This document shows, one piece after another, positions 52,182 to 60,585 of a DNA stretch of 64,000 nt. How positions within the stretch are numbered: position 1 is the stretch's first letter; every line of letters starts with the position of its first letter. This DNA comes from Cyanobacteria bacterium REEB67. Its GTDB lineage: Bacteria > Cyanobacteriota > Vampirovibrionia > Obscuribacterales > Obscuribacteraceae. The notes beneath the pieces are model-generated. The model was not told the origin of the DNA. It did not search any database and was given only the letters and a program-made list of their open reading frames with translations. Position numbers and translations under genes: made by a program. The stretch covers positions 38,686 to 102,685 of the forward strand of contig JAGXAB010000014.1 of NCBI GenBank assembly GCA_018971775.1. The letters run 5' to 3'.

Positions 52182-52898
52182 ATGCCGCAAGATAAGGCCC
52201 CAGACAGAACTTTCATCCGAGATGGCGCTTTTCACCGGGCCGTCTCCAACGTGCGCAACCAGGTCTTTACCGAGACCAAGATGGCCGCTTTAAACAGGGC
52301 CGGAGCGCCAGGCGTCCGCGAGCAGGGCGATGTCTTTGCCCATGTCAAACCCGGTGGTGAGCCGGAGTTTAGCGAGGGCGATATCGAAGCGATTGCCTTC
52401 TACGACGGTCTTGAGGGTTGCTACAACCTGCGCTATCTTGTGCGCAAGCTGGTCCACGAATTGAAGCGTTCCAAGCGCTACAACAGGCCAACCGCCCTGA
52501 TTATGGTCGGCATCGACGGTTTCGACCGGATCGAGCCGGAGTACGGCGAGCTTGCCGCCGATAAGGTTGTCTTCACCGTTATCGAATTTTTGCTTGGTGT
52601 GACGCGCAGTGATATCGATCTGGTCGGCCGTCTTGCCGATGACCGCTATATTCTCGTCCTGCCGGAGACTCCTGGCAAAGGTGCAGCGATCATGGCCGAG
52701 CGCACCAGGCTACTCTTCAACAGTTCAGTCGAGCTCAAGCACAACTGGCATACCCTGCCGATTACGCTCAGTTTCGGCATTACATATTTCCCCGGCCACG
52801 GTGAAGATGCCCGCGAGCTCATCGCCAGATCTGACCTGGCCTGCGAATTTGTGCAGATGCGCGGCGGTGATGGTTTTGCCTTCGCTCCCGAGGGCTAG
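52182..52898 (+). CDS. Degenerate GGDEF-domain protein
   Basis: 238 aa; ATG 52182 with AGAAG nearby is preferred over GTG 52176. Residues 90-235 align with GGDEF: LVRKLVHELKRSKRYNRPTA (start), DGFDRIEPEYGELAAD, TRSDIDLVGRLADDRYILVLP. The active-site loop GG(D/E)EF is replaced by ADDRY and the inhibitory RxxD is out of register. Most metal and substrate contacts are lost, so it is likely a c-di-GMP or protein-binding scaffold rather than a cyclase. N-terminal part unrecognised. Confidence 0.8.
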   Translation: MPQDKAPDRTFIRDGAFHRAVSNVRNQVFTETKMAALNRAGAPGVREQGDVFAHVKPGGEPEFSEGDIEAIAFYDGLEGCYNLRYLVRKLVHELKRSKRYNRPTALIMVGIDGFDRIEPEYGELAADKVVFTVIEFLLGVTRSDIDLVGRLADDRYILVLPETPGKGAAIMAERTRLLFNSSVELKHNWHTLPITLSFGITYFPGHGEDARELIARSDLACEFVQMRGGDGFAFAPEG

Positions 52899-52900
52899 AG

Positions 52901-53515
52901 CTATTTCTGGCTGTTGTCGACAATCTTGAAGTCCGGCAGGCCATTGACGCTGCGATAGGCGGCTACCTGGATAGGATCGCCGGGAGTTCTTCCTTTCTCG
53001 CCATATTCTCCTGGCGTGGAGTGGTGCGTCATCGTCAGGACAAGCTCCTTTTTATAATCGGTCAATTCCTGGTCGTGCTTTTTATTGAATTCGGCGAAGG
53101 CCGCCAGGCGCTCTTCCTTGCTGCAGTTAGCCATGAGCATGCCGAGGTTTTGGCGCTCTTGATCGATGTGCTCGGTTTTTTCTCGGATCTCTCGCGTCGA
53201 ATGTCCGTATATTTCCAGGTCATAGCCTTTTTTGTGGTCTTCGTTGTTCATCACCGTCAGCATCAGATCGCGCATGTCTTTGGGCGAAAGCGACTGGCTG
53301 TCTTTGATCAGCAGCTCGCGTACTTGCAGCGCTCGAGTCGTGTCATATTGAGGATCGCCGAATATATGTTTTTGAAAGTCACCCGAGCCGTCCATGCGGG
53401 CGATGATTTTTGCCGCTTCGTCTTGAACTGCTTGACTGGGCCGCTCCGGTCCTGGCCTCTCCTGTCCTGACAAAGATTGAGACTCAGTGCGATGGGCGCT
53501 GTGTTCGAATGACAT
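52901..53515 (-). CDS. Unknown soluble protein with annexin-like helical unit
   Basis: 204 aa from ATG 53515 (GAGG 8 nt upstream). A polar, Gln/Glu-rich start without signal, then a helical segment. One unit (CSKEERLAAFAEFNKKHDQE, then LTDYKKEL) resembles repeat units of the giant protein (LKPEERAQLIRDYETKYKSN, then LVSDLDDKL), with matching spacing of EER, hydrophobic residues and a basic/acidic end. It may belong to the same family of effectors. No other function is apparent. Confidence 0.55.
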   Translation of the reverse strand: MSFEHSAHRTESQSLSGQERPGPERPSQAVQDEAAKIIARMDGSGDFQKHIFGDPQYDTTRALQVRELLIKDSQSLSPKDMRDLMLTVMNNEDHKKGYDLEIYGHSTREIREKTEHIDQERQNLGMLMANCSKEERLAAFAEFNKKHDQELTDYKKELVLTMTHHSTPGEYGEKGRTPGDPIQVAAYRSVNGLPDFKIVDNSQK

Positions 53516-53550
53516 AAAAGTTGCCTCGTGCATCGGGAGATGCAACCAAG

Positions 53551-54378
53551 CTAACGCGGCAAGATAACAGTCAGATAACGGTCCTGAATGCTGCGATGCG
53601 GTTTGGGATTGGTCGAGGCCGTCACTTGTACGAGCTGAATGTCCAGAATTATTTTGACCTGGTCGCCGACCAGTGTGCCGCCTCTATCCATCGGTCCCAT
53701 CGAGATGCCGAAGTCTTTGCGATCGAGCCTGGCAGTGGCCGTTGTCGACAGCCGTCGGGAAGTACTTGTGGCACCGCCCTGGGATAAATTGCTGACCTGG
53801 GCGTAGGCATCACCTGTGATACTATTGATATCGCTGGCTTTTTCTGCCACCGCTTTGAGAGGAGTGGCCTGGAGCATGACATTGCGGCTCACACCATGCA
53901 TGGAAAGGTTGCCGAATATCTTAAAAGCACCTCTGGAGTCTTCGACGATTTTATTGGATTGATAACTGATCGACGGAAAAACGGCGACGTCGAAAAAATC
54001 TCTGGTCTTGAGGTGTTTGTCTCTTCTGGCATCTTTTGTATCGATGCTGGCAATCTGGATCTCGGCTGCTACATTGGCCCGGTCAAGATTGACGCCGTCA
54101 TAGTCGACCGTGCCAAAAAAATTGGTGAACTGTCCACATACTGTCTTTACCATCATGTTTTTTACTTTGAACTCAATCGATGAACGTTCCTTGTCGATTG
54201 ACCAGATTGTTTTTAGAGCGTAGGCCGGTTCTGCGAAAGCGACGGCCCAAGCCAAAAACGTGCAGAGCAAAAAAGAGGCATACAAAACGGCAAAGGAAAG
54301 AGCGGTCGAGATACTTAAAGGCGAAAAATGCTGCCGACGCAAGTATTCGCTTTTGCTGCTTACCGTCAATGAAATCAT
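53551..54378 (-). CDS. YceI-family lipid-binding protein
   Basis: 275 aa; AGGGGG before the ATG. A membrane segment and Ala cleavage site around residues 24-52 (LCTFLAWAVAFAEPAYA) indicate export. The rest is a YceI lipocalin-like barrel: WSIDKERSSIEFKVKNMMVK, VCGQFTNFFGTVDYDG, IDTKDARRDKHLKTRDFFDV, PSISYQSNKI, LSMHGVSRNVML, FGISMGPMDRGG. YceI proteins bind isoprenoids in the periplasm. The site 46-61 bp upstream of the start shares the operator motif of the channel and TetR genes at 56.7 kb. Confidence 0.92.
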   Translation of the reverse strand: MISLTVSSKSEYLRRQHFSPLSISTALSFAVLYASFLLCTFLAWAVAFAEPAYALKTIWSIDKERSSIEFKVKNMMVKTVCGQFTNFFGTVDYDGVNLDRANVAAEIQIASIDTKDARRDKHLKTRDFFDVAVFPSISYQSNKIVEDSRGAFKIFGNLSMHGVSRNVMLQATPLKAVAEKASDINSITGDAYAQVSNLSQGGATSTSRRLSTTATARLDRKDFGISMGPMDRGGTLVGDQVKIILDIQLVQVTASTNPKPHRSIQDRYLTVILPR

Positions 54379-54423
54379 CGTGCCCCCTGCGGATAGCGCC
54401 TGGCTCTATCCTGACATGCGATA

Positions 54424-54440
54424 TATTAGACCGGTCGACT
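54424..54440. promoter_or_regulatory. TetR-type operator-like site upstream of the YceI gene
   Basis: TATTAGACCGGTCG (54424-54437) is identical over 14 bp to the site at 56679-56692 in the tetR-channel intergenic region. It lies about 50 bp upstream of the YceI start, where it could overlap the promoter. Confidence 0.6.
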
Positions 54441-54608
54441 TGGCCGAGTCAACTACCCCAAAATAATTGCAACCGCAATGTCAAATAAATGTCCGGTCTG
54501 GCCACTAAAGTGATGTAATCGCCGAGTAATTTTGCGATCGATTTTTCCGACACCCTCAATGTCATGCTGCAAATTTGATTACGGTCTATATTTTCTTTTG
54601 AGGTGCAT

Positions 54609-55463
54609 ATGGCTGGACACGAACTTTCGAGCAATGACTTATCGCTACAGGCCGTTGCTGTAGGCGACCAACCAAATAACAATCTAGACCGATATCAGAT
54701 GCCGTCACCATTAGCGCTTGAGCTGGAGTCTATTACCGGACCCAAAAGTCGCTCTCAATTTAGCGAAAAATCGCCGGCCTGGGGAGAGGTCGGTCTCGAC
54801 GGTCATGGTATTTCCGGTCCCGGTGAGAGGCACATTTCAATTCAGCGACTCTCTGAGCTTCTGAAAGAAGAACCTTTGTCGTTTGAAAAGTCTGTCCCGA
54901 TGCCAGTCTCCGCCGAGCGGGTGGAAGCGGTGCGTGCTGAAATGGAGGGCCGTGTTAATCAGCTCATCCCGGCAAATGTGCAGGCCATTCTGAAGGAATT
55001 TAGAGATGGTGCCCTTGATGCTAACCCACTGGCATTGCAACATGTGATGAAGGAGCTTCAGGGTAATCCTAAAATGCTTCACGATATGGTTAAAGAGTTA
55101 AATGAAGAATTTAGCGAACAGGGCAGTCCTGCCCGCTTTGGCCTGACCGACGATAATCGACTCTTACTTTCGGCCGATGCCAAAAATGGGGTCGTCATCG
55201 ATTCCCGTAGTACTCAATCTCGGACCGTTACTCCTGGCGGGGACGGCTATCTCCATCTCTCGCAGGAGCAGCGCCCATCGCCCACCTCGGCTGAAGTAAT
55301 GTCGCAGGTACGAGAGGAAACTTGCGCTGAAAAATCCTCGCATTACTTTTCTGACCCATATTCGTCATTGAAACATCAGTTTCGGCCCCTGTTCAAGCAT
55401 CACTTTGATCCTGATACGATCATCGACTTGGAAACTCCGGTCATGCAGAACCAGCGGAAGTAA
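54609..55463 (+). CDS. Unknown soluble protein
   Basis: 284 aa from the ATG at 54609 (GAGG shortly before); a GTG at 54603 is possible. Ser/Gln-rich start, then alpha-helical stretches (ISIQRLSELLKEEPLSFEKS; LALQHVMKELQGNPKMLHDM; VKELNEEF). C-terminal segment is His/Pro/Arg-rich. Family unknown. No signal peptide or membrane segment. It may be part of the same loose family of cytoplasmic-start effectors as other unknown proteins here. Confidence 0.55.
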   Translation: MAGHELSSNDLSLQAVAVGDQPNNNLDRYQMPSPLALELESITGPKSRSQFSEKSPAWGEVGLDGHGISGPGERHISIQRLSELLKEEPLSFEKSVPMPVSAERVEAVRAEMEGRVNQLIPANVQAILKEFRDGALDANPLALQHVMKELQGNPKMLHDMVKELNEEFSEQGSPARFGLTDDNRLLLSADAKNGVVIDSRSTQSRTVTPGGDGYLHLSQEQRPSPTSAEVMSQVREETCAEKSSHYFSDPYSSLKHQFRPLFKHHFDPDTIIDLETPVMQNQRK

Positions 55464-55502
55464 TGCTTTCTTGACCGAAGCAAGGGCTCGCCATTGTTCG
55501 AT

Positions 55503-56645
55503 TTAGCGCACCAGACGTAAATGTCTGCTGGCGTTGCGAGCATTTCTCAGCTGAGTGATTTTGCTGCCGATTTGAGGGCTGACTTCTTTACCCTTAGCGT
55601 CCTCGCCGCTGGCCGTGAGATCGCCCAGCAAGCTCGGGGCCATACTGACCAGATGGCTGGAAAGTGCTTTCACGTGACTGGCGTATTGCAGTCTCAAGCT
55701 CGAAAAATGGAGATAGGAGTCTTTTACGCCGCGGGTGTGATAACCGGCTGTGGCCAGGATATTGAGCATTTCATTGTATTCTTCCTGGCTGACCATGGTT
55801 TCTTCCTCTACTTCCAGATTGAGGAATGATGCGAGCGATTGGACGGTTTTGGCGGCCAGTTCGAAGAAGAGGCGCGCTTCGCCTGTTGCTTCTCCGCTTA
55901 CTGAGGCCATAGTCAGGGCGCTGGCGTCCAGCAAGGCACCGAGTATGGTGACCCACGAAACACAGGATTTTGCTGAGCGAAAATAAGAGAGGAGGGGAAA
56001 GGCGCGGTGGCTCTCGAGTAATTCCGCTACCCAGAGCTCCCATTGATTGAAGGACTGACCGAGCTTGCCCTGCAAGCCGAGCTCTCTGTAACGGAGCAGC
56101 AGACCAAGCCCGGTGGTAGAGCTGCCGAGCCGACTGTCCAGTGTGTTAACGGTGATTTCGCGTTTCTGTACAGCATTTTGCATAGTGAAAATAAAGGAGA
56201 CGGCGATTGCCATGAAGACTATGCCGGTGAAGGCCGAGGCCATGGCCGTAAAGCGGGCCGGACCGGTAACGGCGACGGCATCGCCTGAGCCAAGGGTGAG
56301 AATGGCTGAGCCGGCCACATAGAGAGCCGTCCAGTAATCAGTGATTGCCGGTGTGACGTAAGTGCCCTGTCCCCAAAAAATCAGACCGAAACCGGCGACC
56401 AGCAGTGCCATCCAGATGATGAAAAGGGTGACGAAACCAAAGGTGGCAAAGCTGCCGAGCATGACGTCCTTGAGTGGGCAGCTCTGGCCGACTGCTACTT
56501 TTTTGAAACCGGGCCAGAGCAGGCGGCCGACGATGAAGGGGGCGAGGCGGAAAGTGGAGGGTTTGAAGCGAGGGATAACGATTGTCTGGTAAATGTCGTA
56601 GAGGACCAGGCCTACCAGTGACATTCCTAAAAGCGCTGCAAACAT
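55503..56645 (-). CDS. Potassium-channel-like membrane protein with altered selectivity filter
   Basis: 380 aa. It has an N-terminal two-to-four-helix pore module: helices at about 4-22, 66-90 and 133-156, with pore helix ALYVAGSAILTLGSGD (107-122). Selectivity filters of K+ channels read TxGYGD/TVGYGD; here TLGSGD, so the Tyr is Ser and ion choice may differ. A large cytoplasmic helical C-terminus follows (160-380) with no RCK or cyclic-nucleotide domain that I can see. It is divergent from the TetR gene and shares operator sites with it, so TetR probably represses it. Confidence 0.75.
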   Translation of the reverse strand: MFAALLGMSLVGLVLYDIYQTIVIPRFKPSTFRLAPFIVGRLLWPGFKKVAVGQSCPLKDVMLGSFATFGFVTLFIIWMALLVAGFGLIFWGQGTYVTPAITDYWTALYVAGSAILTLGSGDAVAVTGPARFTAMASAFTGIVFMAIAVSFIFTMQNAVQKREITVNTLDSRLGSSTTGLGLLLRYRELGLQGKLGQSFNQWELWVAELLESHRAFPLLSYFRSAKSCVSWVTILGALLDASALTMASVSGEATGEARLFFELAAKTVQSLASFLNLEVEEETMVSQEEYNEMLNILATAGYHTRGVKDSYLHFSSLRLQYASHVKALSSHLVSMAPSLLGDLTASGEDAKGKEVSPQIGSKITQLRNARNASRHLRLVR

Positions 56646-56678
56646 GGCATTTCTCCGGGACGAATTGGATATGACTAT

Positions 56679-56696
56679 TATTAGACCGGTCGTCTA
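56679..56696. promoter_or_regulatory. TetR-type operator site 1
   Basis: Contains TAGACCGGTCGTCTA (56682-56696), an inverted repeat with arms TAGAC/GTCTA. It lies 37 bp upstream of the channel gene's start. The same 15-mer with two bases changed occurs at 56781-56795. Confidence 0.7.
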
Positions 56697-56780
56697 GTTT
56701 TGTCAACTACCCTGTTAATTAAGCTCGTCAAGTCTTTTGAAATCCGTGAGAAGTCTTTCCAGCGCTGCCATTGACGCTCC

Positions 56781-56795
56781 TAGACTAGTCGTCTA
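56781..56795. promoter_or_regulatory. TetR-type operator site 2
   Basis: TAGACTAGTCGTCTA, same arms TAGAC/GTCTA, 99 bp from site 1 and about 130 bp upstream of the tetR start. The pair of sites in the divergent intergenic region fits autoregulation and control of the channel. Confidence 0.7.
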
Positions 56796-56832
56796 ATATA
56801 TCCTTATAAGGGTTTTCGGTCGTGTAGACTGG

Positions 56833-56898
56833 AAGTTCAGGAAATTCGAAAAATTCAAACAAGTTCAAACAAGTTCAGAAAAATTCAAAAAAGTTTCA
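56833..56898. repeat. Ten-bp-phased A-tract/TTC repeats before tetR
   Basis: Units of the form AAgTTCAaac recur with a spacing of about 10 bp (roughly 7 copies between 56831 and 56900), directly before the tetR start region. A-tracts phased at one helical turn give curved DNA. Possible promoter architecture; function not shown. Confidence 0.5.
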
Positions 56899-56925
56899 GG
56901 GCGTCGACAGTCTGGGGAGTTGAGC

Positions 56926-57525
56926 ATGGCTAAGCAGTCGGGTACAAAGGAAGTCACCAAAACCGCACTTTTGGAGGCCGGCTGTCGAATCATGCGCGAC
57001 AAGGGCTACAGCAATACCGGCATTCAAGAAGTACTCGATTCCACCGGCGTGCCCAAAGGCTCTTTCTATTACTACTTCGACAGTAAAGAAGATTTTGCCC
57101 TGCAAATCATCGATCATTTCGACAAGACCTATAGCGAGACTCTGCGCGTCTATCTCGAAGACAAAACACTCAAACCTCTCGACAGATTAAAGGCCTATTG
57201 CGAAGAAGGCCGTCGTAACCTCATTCAAAATAACTGTAGCAAAGGCTGCCTGGTTGGCAATCTCAGCCAGGAGATGTCGGATCAAAGTGAAGTTTTGCGC
57301 GCGCGCCTCGAAGAAGTTTTGACCCGCTGGCGCAATCGTTTTGCCCAGTGCATCAAAGAAGCGCAACAGGACGGTCTTGTCGATAAGACTCAAGACAATG
57401 TCGAGCTCGCCGAGTTTTTCCAGAGCGGTTGGCATGGAGCCATTCTTCGTGCTAAGACCACCAAGACCGCTGTGCCGGTCGATGCCTTCATGAAGATCAT
57501 GTTCGAGCAGGTATTGCAGCCTTAG
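56926..57525 (+). CDS. TetR-family transcriptional regulator
   Basis: 199 aa from ATG 56926, preceded by GGGGAG at 8 nt; a TTG at 56920 exists. DNA-binding helix-turn-helix at about 11-52: KTALLEAGCRIMRDKGYSNT, then GIQEVLDSTGVPKGSFYYYF and DSKEDFA, matching the TetR N-terminal signature. C-terminal ligand-binding helices. Operator motifs TAGACYRGTCGTCTA flank it and occur again before yceI. Probable repressor of the divergent channel, its own gene and yceI. Ligand unknown. Confidence 0.9.
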   Translation: MAKQSGTKEVTKTALLEAGCRIMRDKGYSNTGIQEVLDSTGVPKGSFYYYFDSKEDFALQIIDHFDKTYSETLRVYLEDKTLKPLDRLKAYCEEGRRNLIQNNCSKGCLVGNLSQEMSDQSEVLRARLEEVLTRWRNRFAQCIKEAQQDGLVDKTQDNVELAEFFQSGWHGAILRAKTTKTAVPVDAFMKIMFEQVLQP

Positions 57526-57548
57526 ATCCGCCGTAGAGCTAGTTCAAG

Positions 57549-58652
57549 CTAAAGGATAAGCATAGCGTCGCCATAGCTGTAGAAGCGATATTTCTCGGCT
57601 ATGGCCTCTTTGTAGGCATCCATAATTGTCTTGTGTCCGGCAAAGGCGGCGACGAGGACCAGCAGGCTCGAGCGGCTCAAGTGGAAGTTTGTCAGCATGG
57701 CATCGGCGATTTGAAATTTGTGGCCGACCTTTATATAGAGATTGGTGCTGGCGTCTTTGGCGGCGATCATTTTACCGCTCGCTCCGGCGCTCTCAAGCGT
57801 GCGCAGGCTGGTCGTGCCCACGGCGATGACGCGGCGACCTTCGGCTTTGGCCTTATTGATCGCTTCTGCCGTTTCTGGTGAAACAGTGTATTCTTCCGCT
57901 TCGATTGTGTGATTTTCCAGGCTGTCTTCGATCGGTTTGAAAGTGCCGGCGCCGACGTGCAGAGTCACTTTCACCACTTCGACATTTCTTGCCTGCAAAT
58001 CGGAAAGGACTTTTTCCGTGAAATGCAAGCCAGCGGTTGGGGCTGCCACCGCCCCCGGTGCCGCCGCAAAAACTGTTTGATATTGCAGGAGATCTTCTTT
58101 ACGATGACCGCTTTCCTCTTCCTGGCGATAGTCTCGGTGGATATATGGAGGTAGCGGAGCGAAGCCTACCTGAGACAGCAGATTGTAGACATTTTCTTTA
58201 GCGCCAAGATCGACTATCACTCTTTTGAAGCCGTCTGGGCCAAGGGTAAAATCGGCGATGCGAATCTTATAGCCCGAAGCAGTCTCCGAGTCGCCGACGA
58301 CTACATCGACTACTTCGTCAACTTTTAGACGTTTGATCGGCGTCACCAGTGCTTCCCAGTGTGCGGTATTTGTTGTAAGTGGCTTGAGCAGCAGGAGTTT
58401 GATCGTACCGCCCGAATGCCTGCGGCAAATCAGCCTTGAGGGCAGTACTTTGGTGTCGTTTACAACGAGCACGTCTCCGCTTTGCAAAATGTTGGGAAGA
58501 TCGTAAAAATGTTTGTGGATAAGGCGGCCCATTGCTCTGTCGACGACGAGCAGGCGAGAATGATCTTTTTTGCTCGCCGGCTCCTGGGCGATCAGCCCTT
58601 CGGGCAGGTCATATTCGAAATCTTCGATGGTCAATTCTTTTTCAATTTTCAT
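57549..58652 (-). CDS. queA: S-adenosylmethionine:tRNA ribosyltransferase-isomerase
   Basis: 367 aa, family length about 350. QueA transfers the ribosyl group of SAM to preQ1-modified tRNA to make epoxyqueuosine. Marks: FEYDLPEGLIAQEP near the start, RLLVVDRAMG, NDTKVLPSRL, ALVTPIKRLKV, APTAGLHFTEKVL, LHVGAGTFKPI, GHKFQIADAMLTNFHLSRSS. The next gene, queG, encoding the following step, is divergent from it, so the pathway genes are neighbours but not in one transcript. Confidence 0.95.
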   Translation of the reverse strand: MKIEKELTIEDFEYDLPEGLIAQEPASKKDHSRLLVVDRAMGRLIHKHFYDLPNILQSGDVLVVNDTKVLPSRLICRRHSGGTIKLLLLKPLTTNTAHWEALVTPIKRLKVDEVVDVVVGDSETASGYKIRIADFTLGPDGFKRVIVDLGAKENVYNLLSQVGFAPLPPYIHRDYRQEEESGHRKEDLLQYQTVFAAAPGAVAAPTAGLHFTEKVLSDLQARNVEVVKVTLHVGAGTFKPIEDSLENHTIEAEEYTVSPETAEAINKAKAEGRRVIAVGTTSLRTLESAGASGKMIAAKDASTNLYIKVGHKFQIADAMLTNFHLSRSSLLVLVAAFAGHKTIMDAYKEAIAEKYRFYSYGDAMLIL

Positions 58653-58753
58653 AGCAGCAATTTTAACGCTTGCCGGCTGCTAAGGCCAGCGTTCGACAGA
58701 TTCAGCTTAACTTGAGAGTTATACTACTCAGATGATTCCAGTCTGGAGCTATA

Positions 58754-59896
58754 TTGGCTAATCTTAAAGAGACAATCGTCGAGCTGGGACACGAGCATGG
58801 CTTCCATCATGTCGTCATTGGCGGTCTTGCGCCCCTTGTCGAAGGCGGCCTCATTTATCAAAGCTGGGTCGATCAGGGCTTTGCCGCATCCATGGATTAT
58901 CTCAAACGCGATCCTCGCCAGAGGGTGGAGCCGGAACGGACTTTTCCAGGCAGTCGTTCGGTAATTATCGCCTCAGTCTCCTATTACAGCGAACCCGATA
59001 CACCGACTCCGGCCGTCGCCGGTAAAGTAGCACGCTATGCCGTCGGTCTCGACTATCATCCGACGATTCGGCGTAAGATGCGCGAATTTGCCCAGGCGAT
59101 CGAAAAAAACTGTCAGATCAAGTTGAACTGCAAACCTTTTACCGATGATGTCGCCCTCTATGAACAGTCGCTGGCCGCCAGGCACGGCCTCGGCTTTGTC
59201 GGTAAGAACAGTCTGATTTTAGGTCCGCAGCTGTCTGGCTCATATAATTTTATCGCCGAGCTTTTCGTGGACGTTGAGCTCGAGCCCGATCTGCCCTATG
59301 TCGGTACCTGCGGTAAATGCTTCCGCTGCGGCAATGCCTGTCCGACAGATGCCATCAAAGATGGTGCGCTTATTGATTCCCATTTGTGCATTTCTTTTTT
59401 GACTATTGAAAACAAAGGTGGTATCGCCCCCGGTTTGCGATCCAAATTGGGGGATTGGGTTTACGGCTGTGATATCTGCCAGGAAGTCTGTCCGTACAAT
59501 AGTAAGCCTGTCTCTACGCCTTGGGCCGAATTCTTACCGCAAGCCGGGGTTGGTCATCATCTCGATCTGCTCGATATTATGACGATCAAGGACGAGCTCG
59601 AATTTCGCGGACGCTTCGAGAAATCGCCGGTGCGTAGACCCAAGCGACGTGGACTCTTGCGCAACGCTCTGGTCGTGCTGGGTAATCATCTGGCAAATGC
59701 TCACCGAGAATCAGATCGCATCGTTCAATCGCTGGTCGAATTTACTCAGTCGGATCAAGAAGATATGTTGGTCGAGCATGCCGCTTGGGCTCTTGCTCAA
59801 AGCCAGGAAAGCTCTGCTCGCAAGGCGTTGATCGCCCTGGTGGCGCGCCGGGGCGACGGTGAATTGAGGGCCGAACTGCAGAACTATCTGCATTGA
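58754..59896 (+). CDS. queG: Epoxyqueuosine reductase
   Basis: 380 aa from a TTG start (GGAG 6 nt before). QueG reduces epoxyqueuosine to queuosine on tRNA with a B12 cofactor and two 4Fe-4S clusters. Cluster motifs CGKCFRCGNACPTDAI and CDICQEVCPYN are both present with full cysteine sets. An N-terminal B12-binding/barrel part has FPGSRSVIIASVSYY and GLGFVGKNSLILG. Typical length. Its neighbour queA supplies the substrate. Confidence 0.95.
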   Translation: MANLKETIVELGHEHGFHHVVIGGLAPLVEGGLIYQSWVDQGFAASMDYLKRDPRQRVEPERTFPGSRSVIIASVSYYSEPDTPTPAVAGKVARYAVGLDYHPTIRRKMREFAQAIEKNCQIKLNCKPFTDDVALYEQSLAARHGLGFVGKNSLILGPQLSGSYNFIAELFVDVELEPDLPYVGTCGKCFRCGNACPTDAIKDGALIDSHLCISFLTIENKGGIAPGLRSKLGDWVYGCDICQEVCPYNSKPVSTPWAEFLPQAGVGHHLDLLDIMTIKDELEFRGRFEKSPVRRPKRRGLLRNALVVLGNHLANAHRESDRIVQSLVEFTQSDQEDMLVEHAAWALAQSQESSARKALIALVARRGDGELRAELQNYLH

Positions 59897-59902
59897 CGCC
59901 CG

Positions 59903-60145
59903 CTATTTTTTCCACAAGTCGCCGAAGGCGACTTTCAATCCGGCGTCGAGCATATCTTGCGATGCCTGATCGCTGCGATTGGCTTGTGGCGCAGTATCAT
60001 CGGCTGGCCAGCCGGCCCACGCCTGCTTAAACAAATTCATATTCCCATTCATGACTGTATTGAAGAGGCCAAGCTCAAAATTGGCCATTCCTTTTTCGGC
60101 CTGAGGAAAGTCATTGCTCATCTGAATGTTGAAATTGCCGCTCAT
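59903..60145 (-). CDS. Small unknown protein
   Basis: 80 aa; AGGG just before the ATG. Asn/Met/Phe-rich start (SGNFNIQMSNDF, GMANFELGLFNTVMNGN), then polar. One amphipathic helix near the end (ASQDMLDAGLKVAFGDL). No family recognised. It lies convergent with queG, 6 nt apart. Composition makes it uncertain as a real gene. Confidence 0.45.
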   Translation of the reverse strand: MSGNFNIQMSNDFPQAEKGMANFELGLFNTVMNGNMNLFKQAWAGWPADDTAPQANRSDQASQDMLDAGLKVAFGDLWKK

Positions 60146-60340
60146 GAGACCCTGCTTTTATTTGAAAGAAATAGTAAGGTGTTTCGAGAGCTATTATCGC
60201 GGCCTTTTTTGACACCTTCGTGACATAAGCGCCATGGCGGCAAGATCGCCGTCAGCAATCTTTCGATTCGAACTTGACAGGCTCGTTGTCCTACCTTTAT
60301 GCTGAAACGATAGAGAAGTTTGGGGCGTATCCCCGGAAAA

Positions 60341-60458
60341 GGCGGAGCGATGTTGTTTAACATAGCCACCATGAATAAGTCAGCGCGGTGCCCCGGGTGC
60401 CCGGGCTATAGCATGGGCCGACCGGAAGTGCTTAAAAGCCGCTGAGTCCGCCCTTTTT
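60341..60458 (+). ncRNA. Possible structured RNA with intrinsic terminator
   Basis: GGCGGA (60341-60346) pairs with TCCGCC (60447-60452), which is followed by CTTTTTCTC, an end like an intrinsic terminator. Inside, TCAGCG (60380-60385) pairs with CGCTGA (60440-60445), TGTT/AACA (60351-60362) forms a small hairpin, and CCGG/CCGG around GTGC can form another. No signature of 6S, SRP RNA or a known riboswitch was found. It lies in a 440-bp gene-free stretch upstream of the rtcB leader. It could also be a leader for the downstream rtcB unit. Confidence 0.4.
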
Positions 60459-60585
60459 CTCTCGCCCTTTTGATTTTTGCAAATTGCATGCACTAAGTGT
60501 TCAGCCTGTTTGGCCTTGCCATAGTTTGTAGCGGATTTGCTTCAATCAGTTTAGAACGACACACCTTATACAAGGAGGAGTTTTT

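Noticed and set aside
60146..60585. Possible preQ1 or c-di-GMP riboswitch near the que genes
   Set aside because: I looked for their core motifs in the gene-free stretch and did not find them; the structure there does not match.
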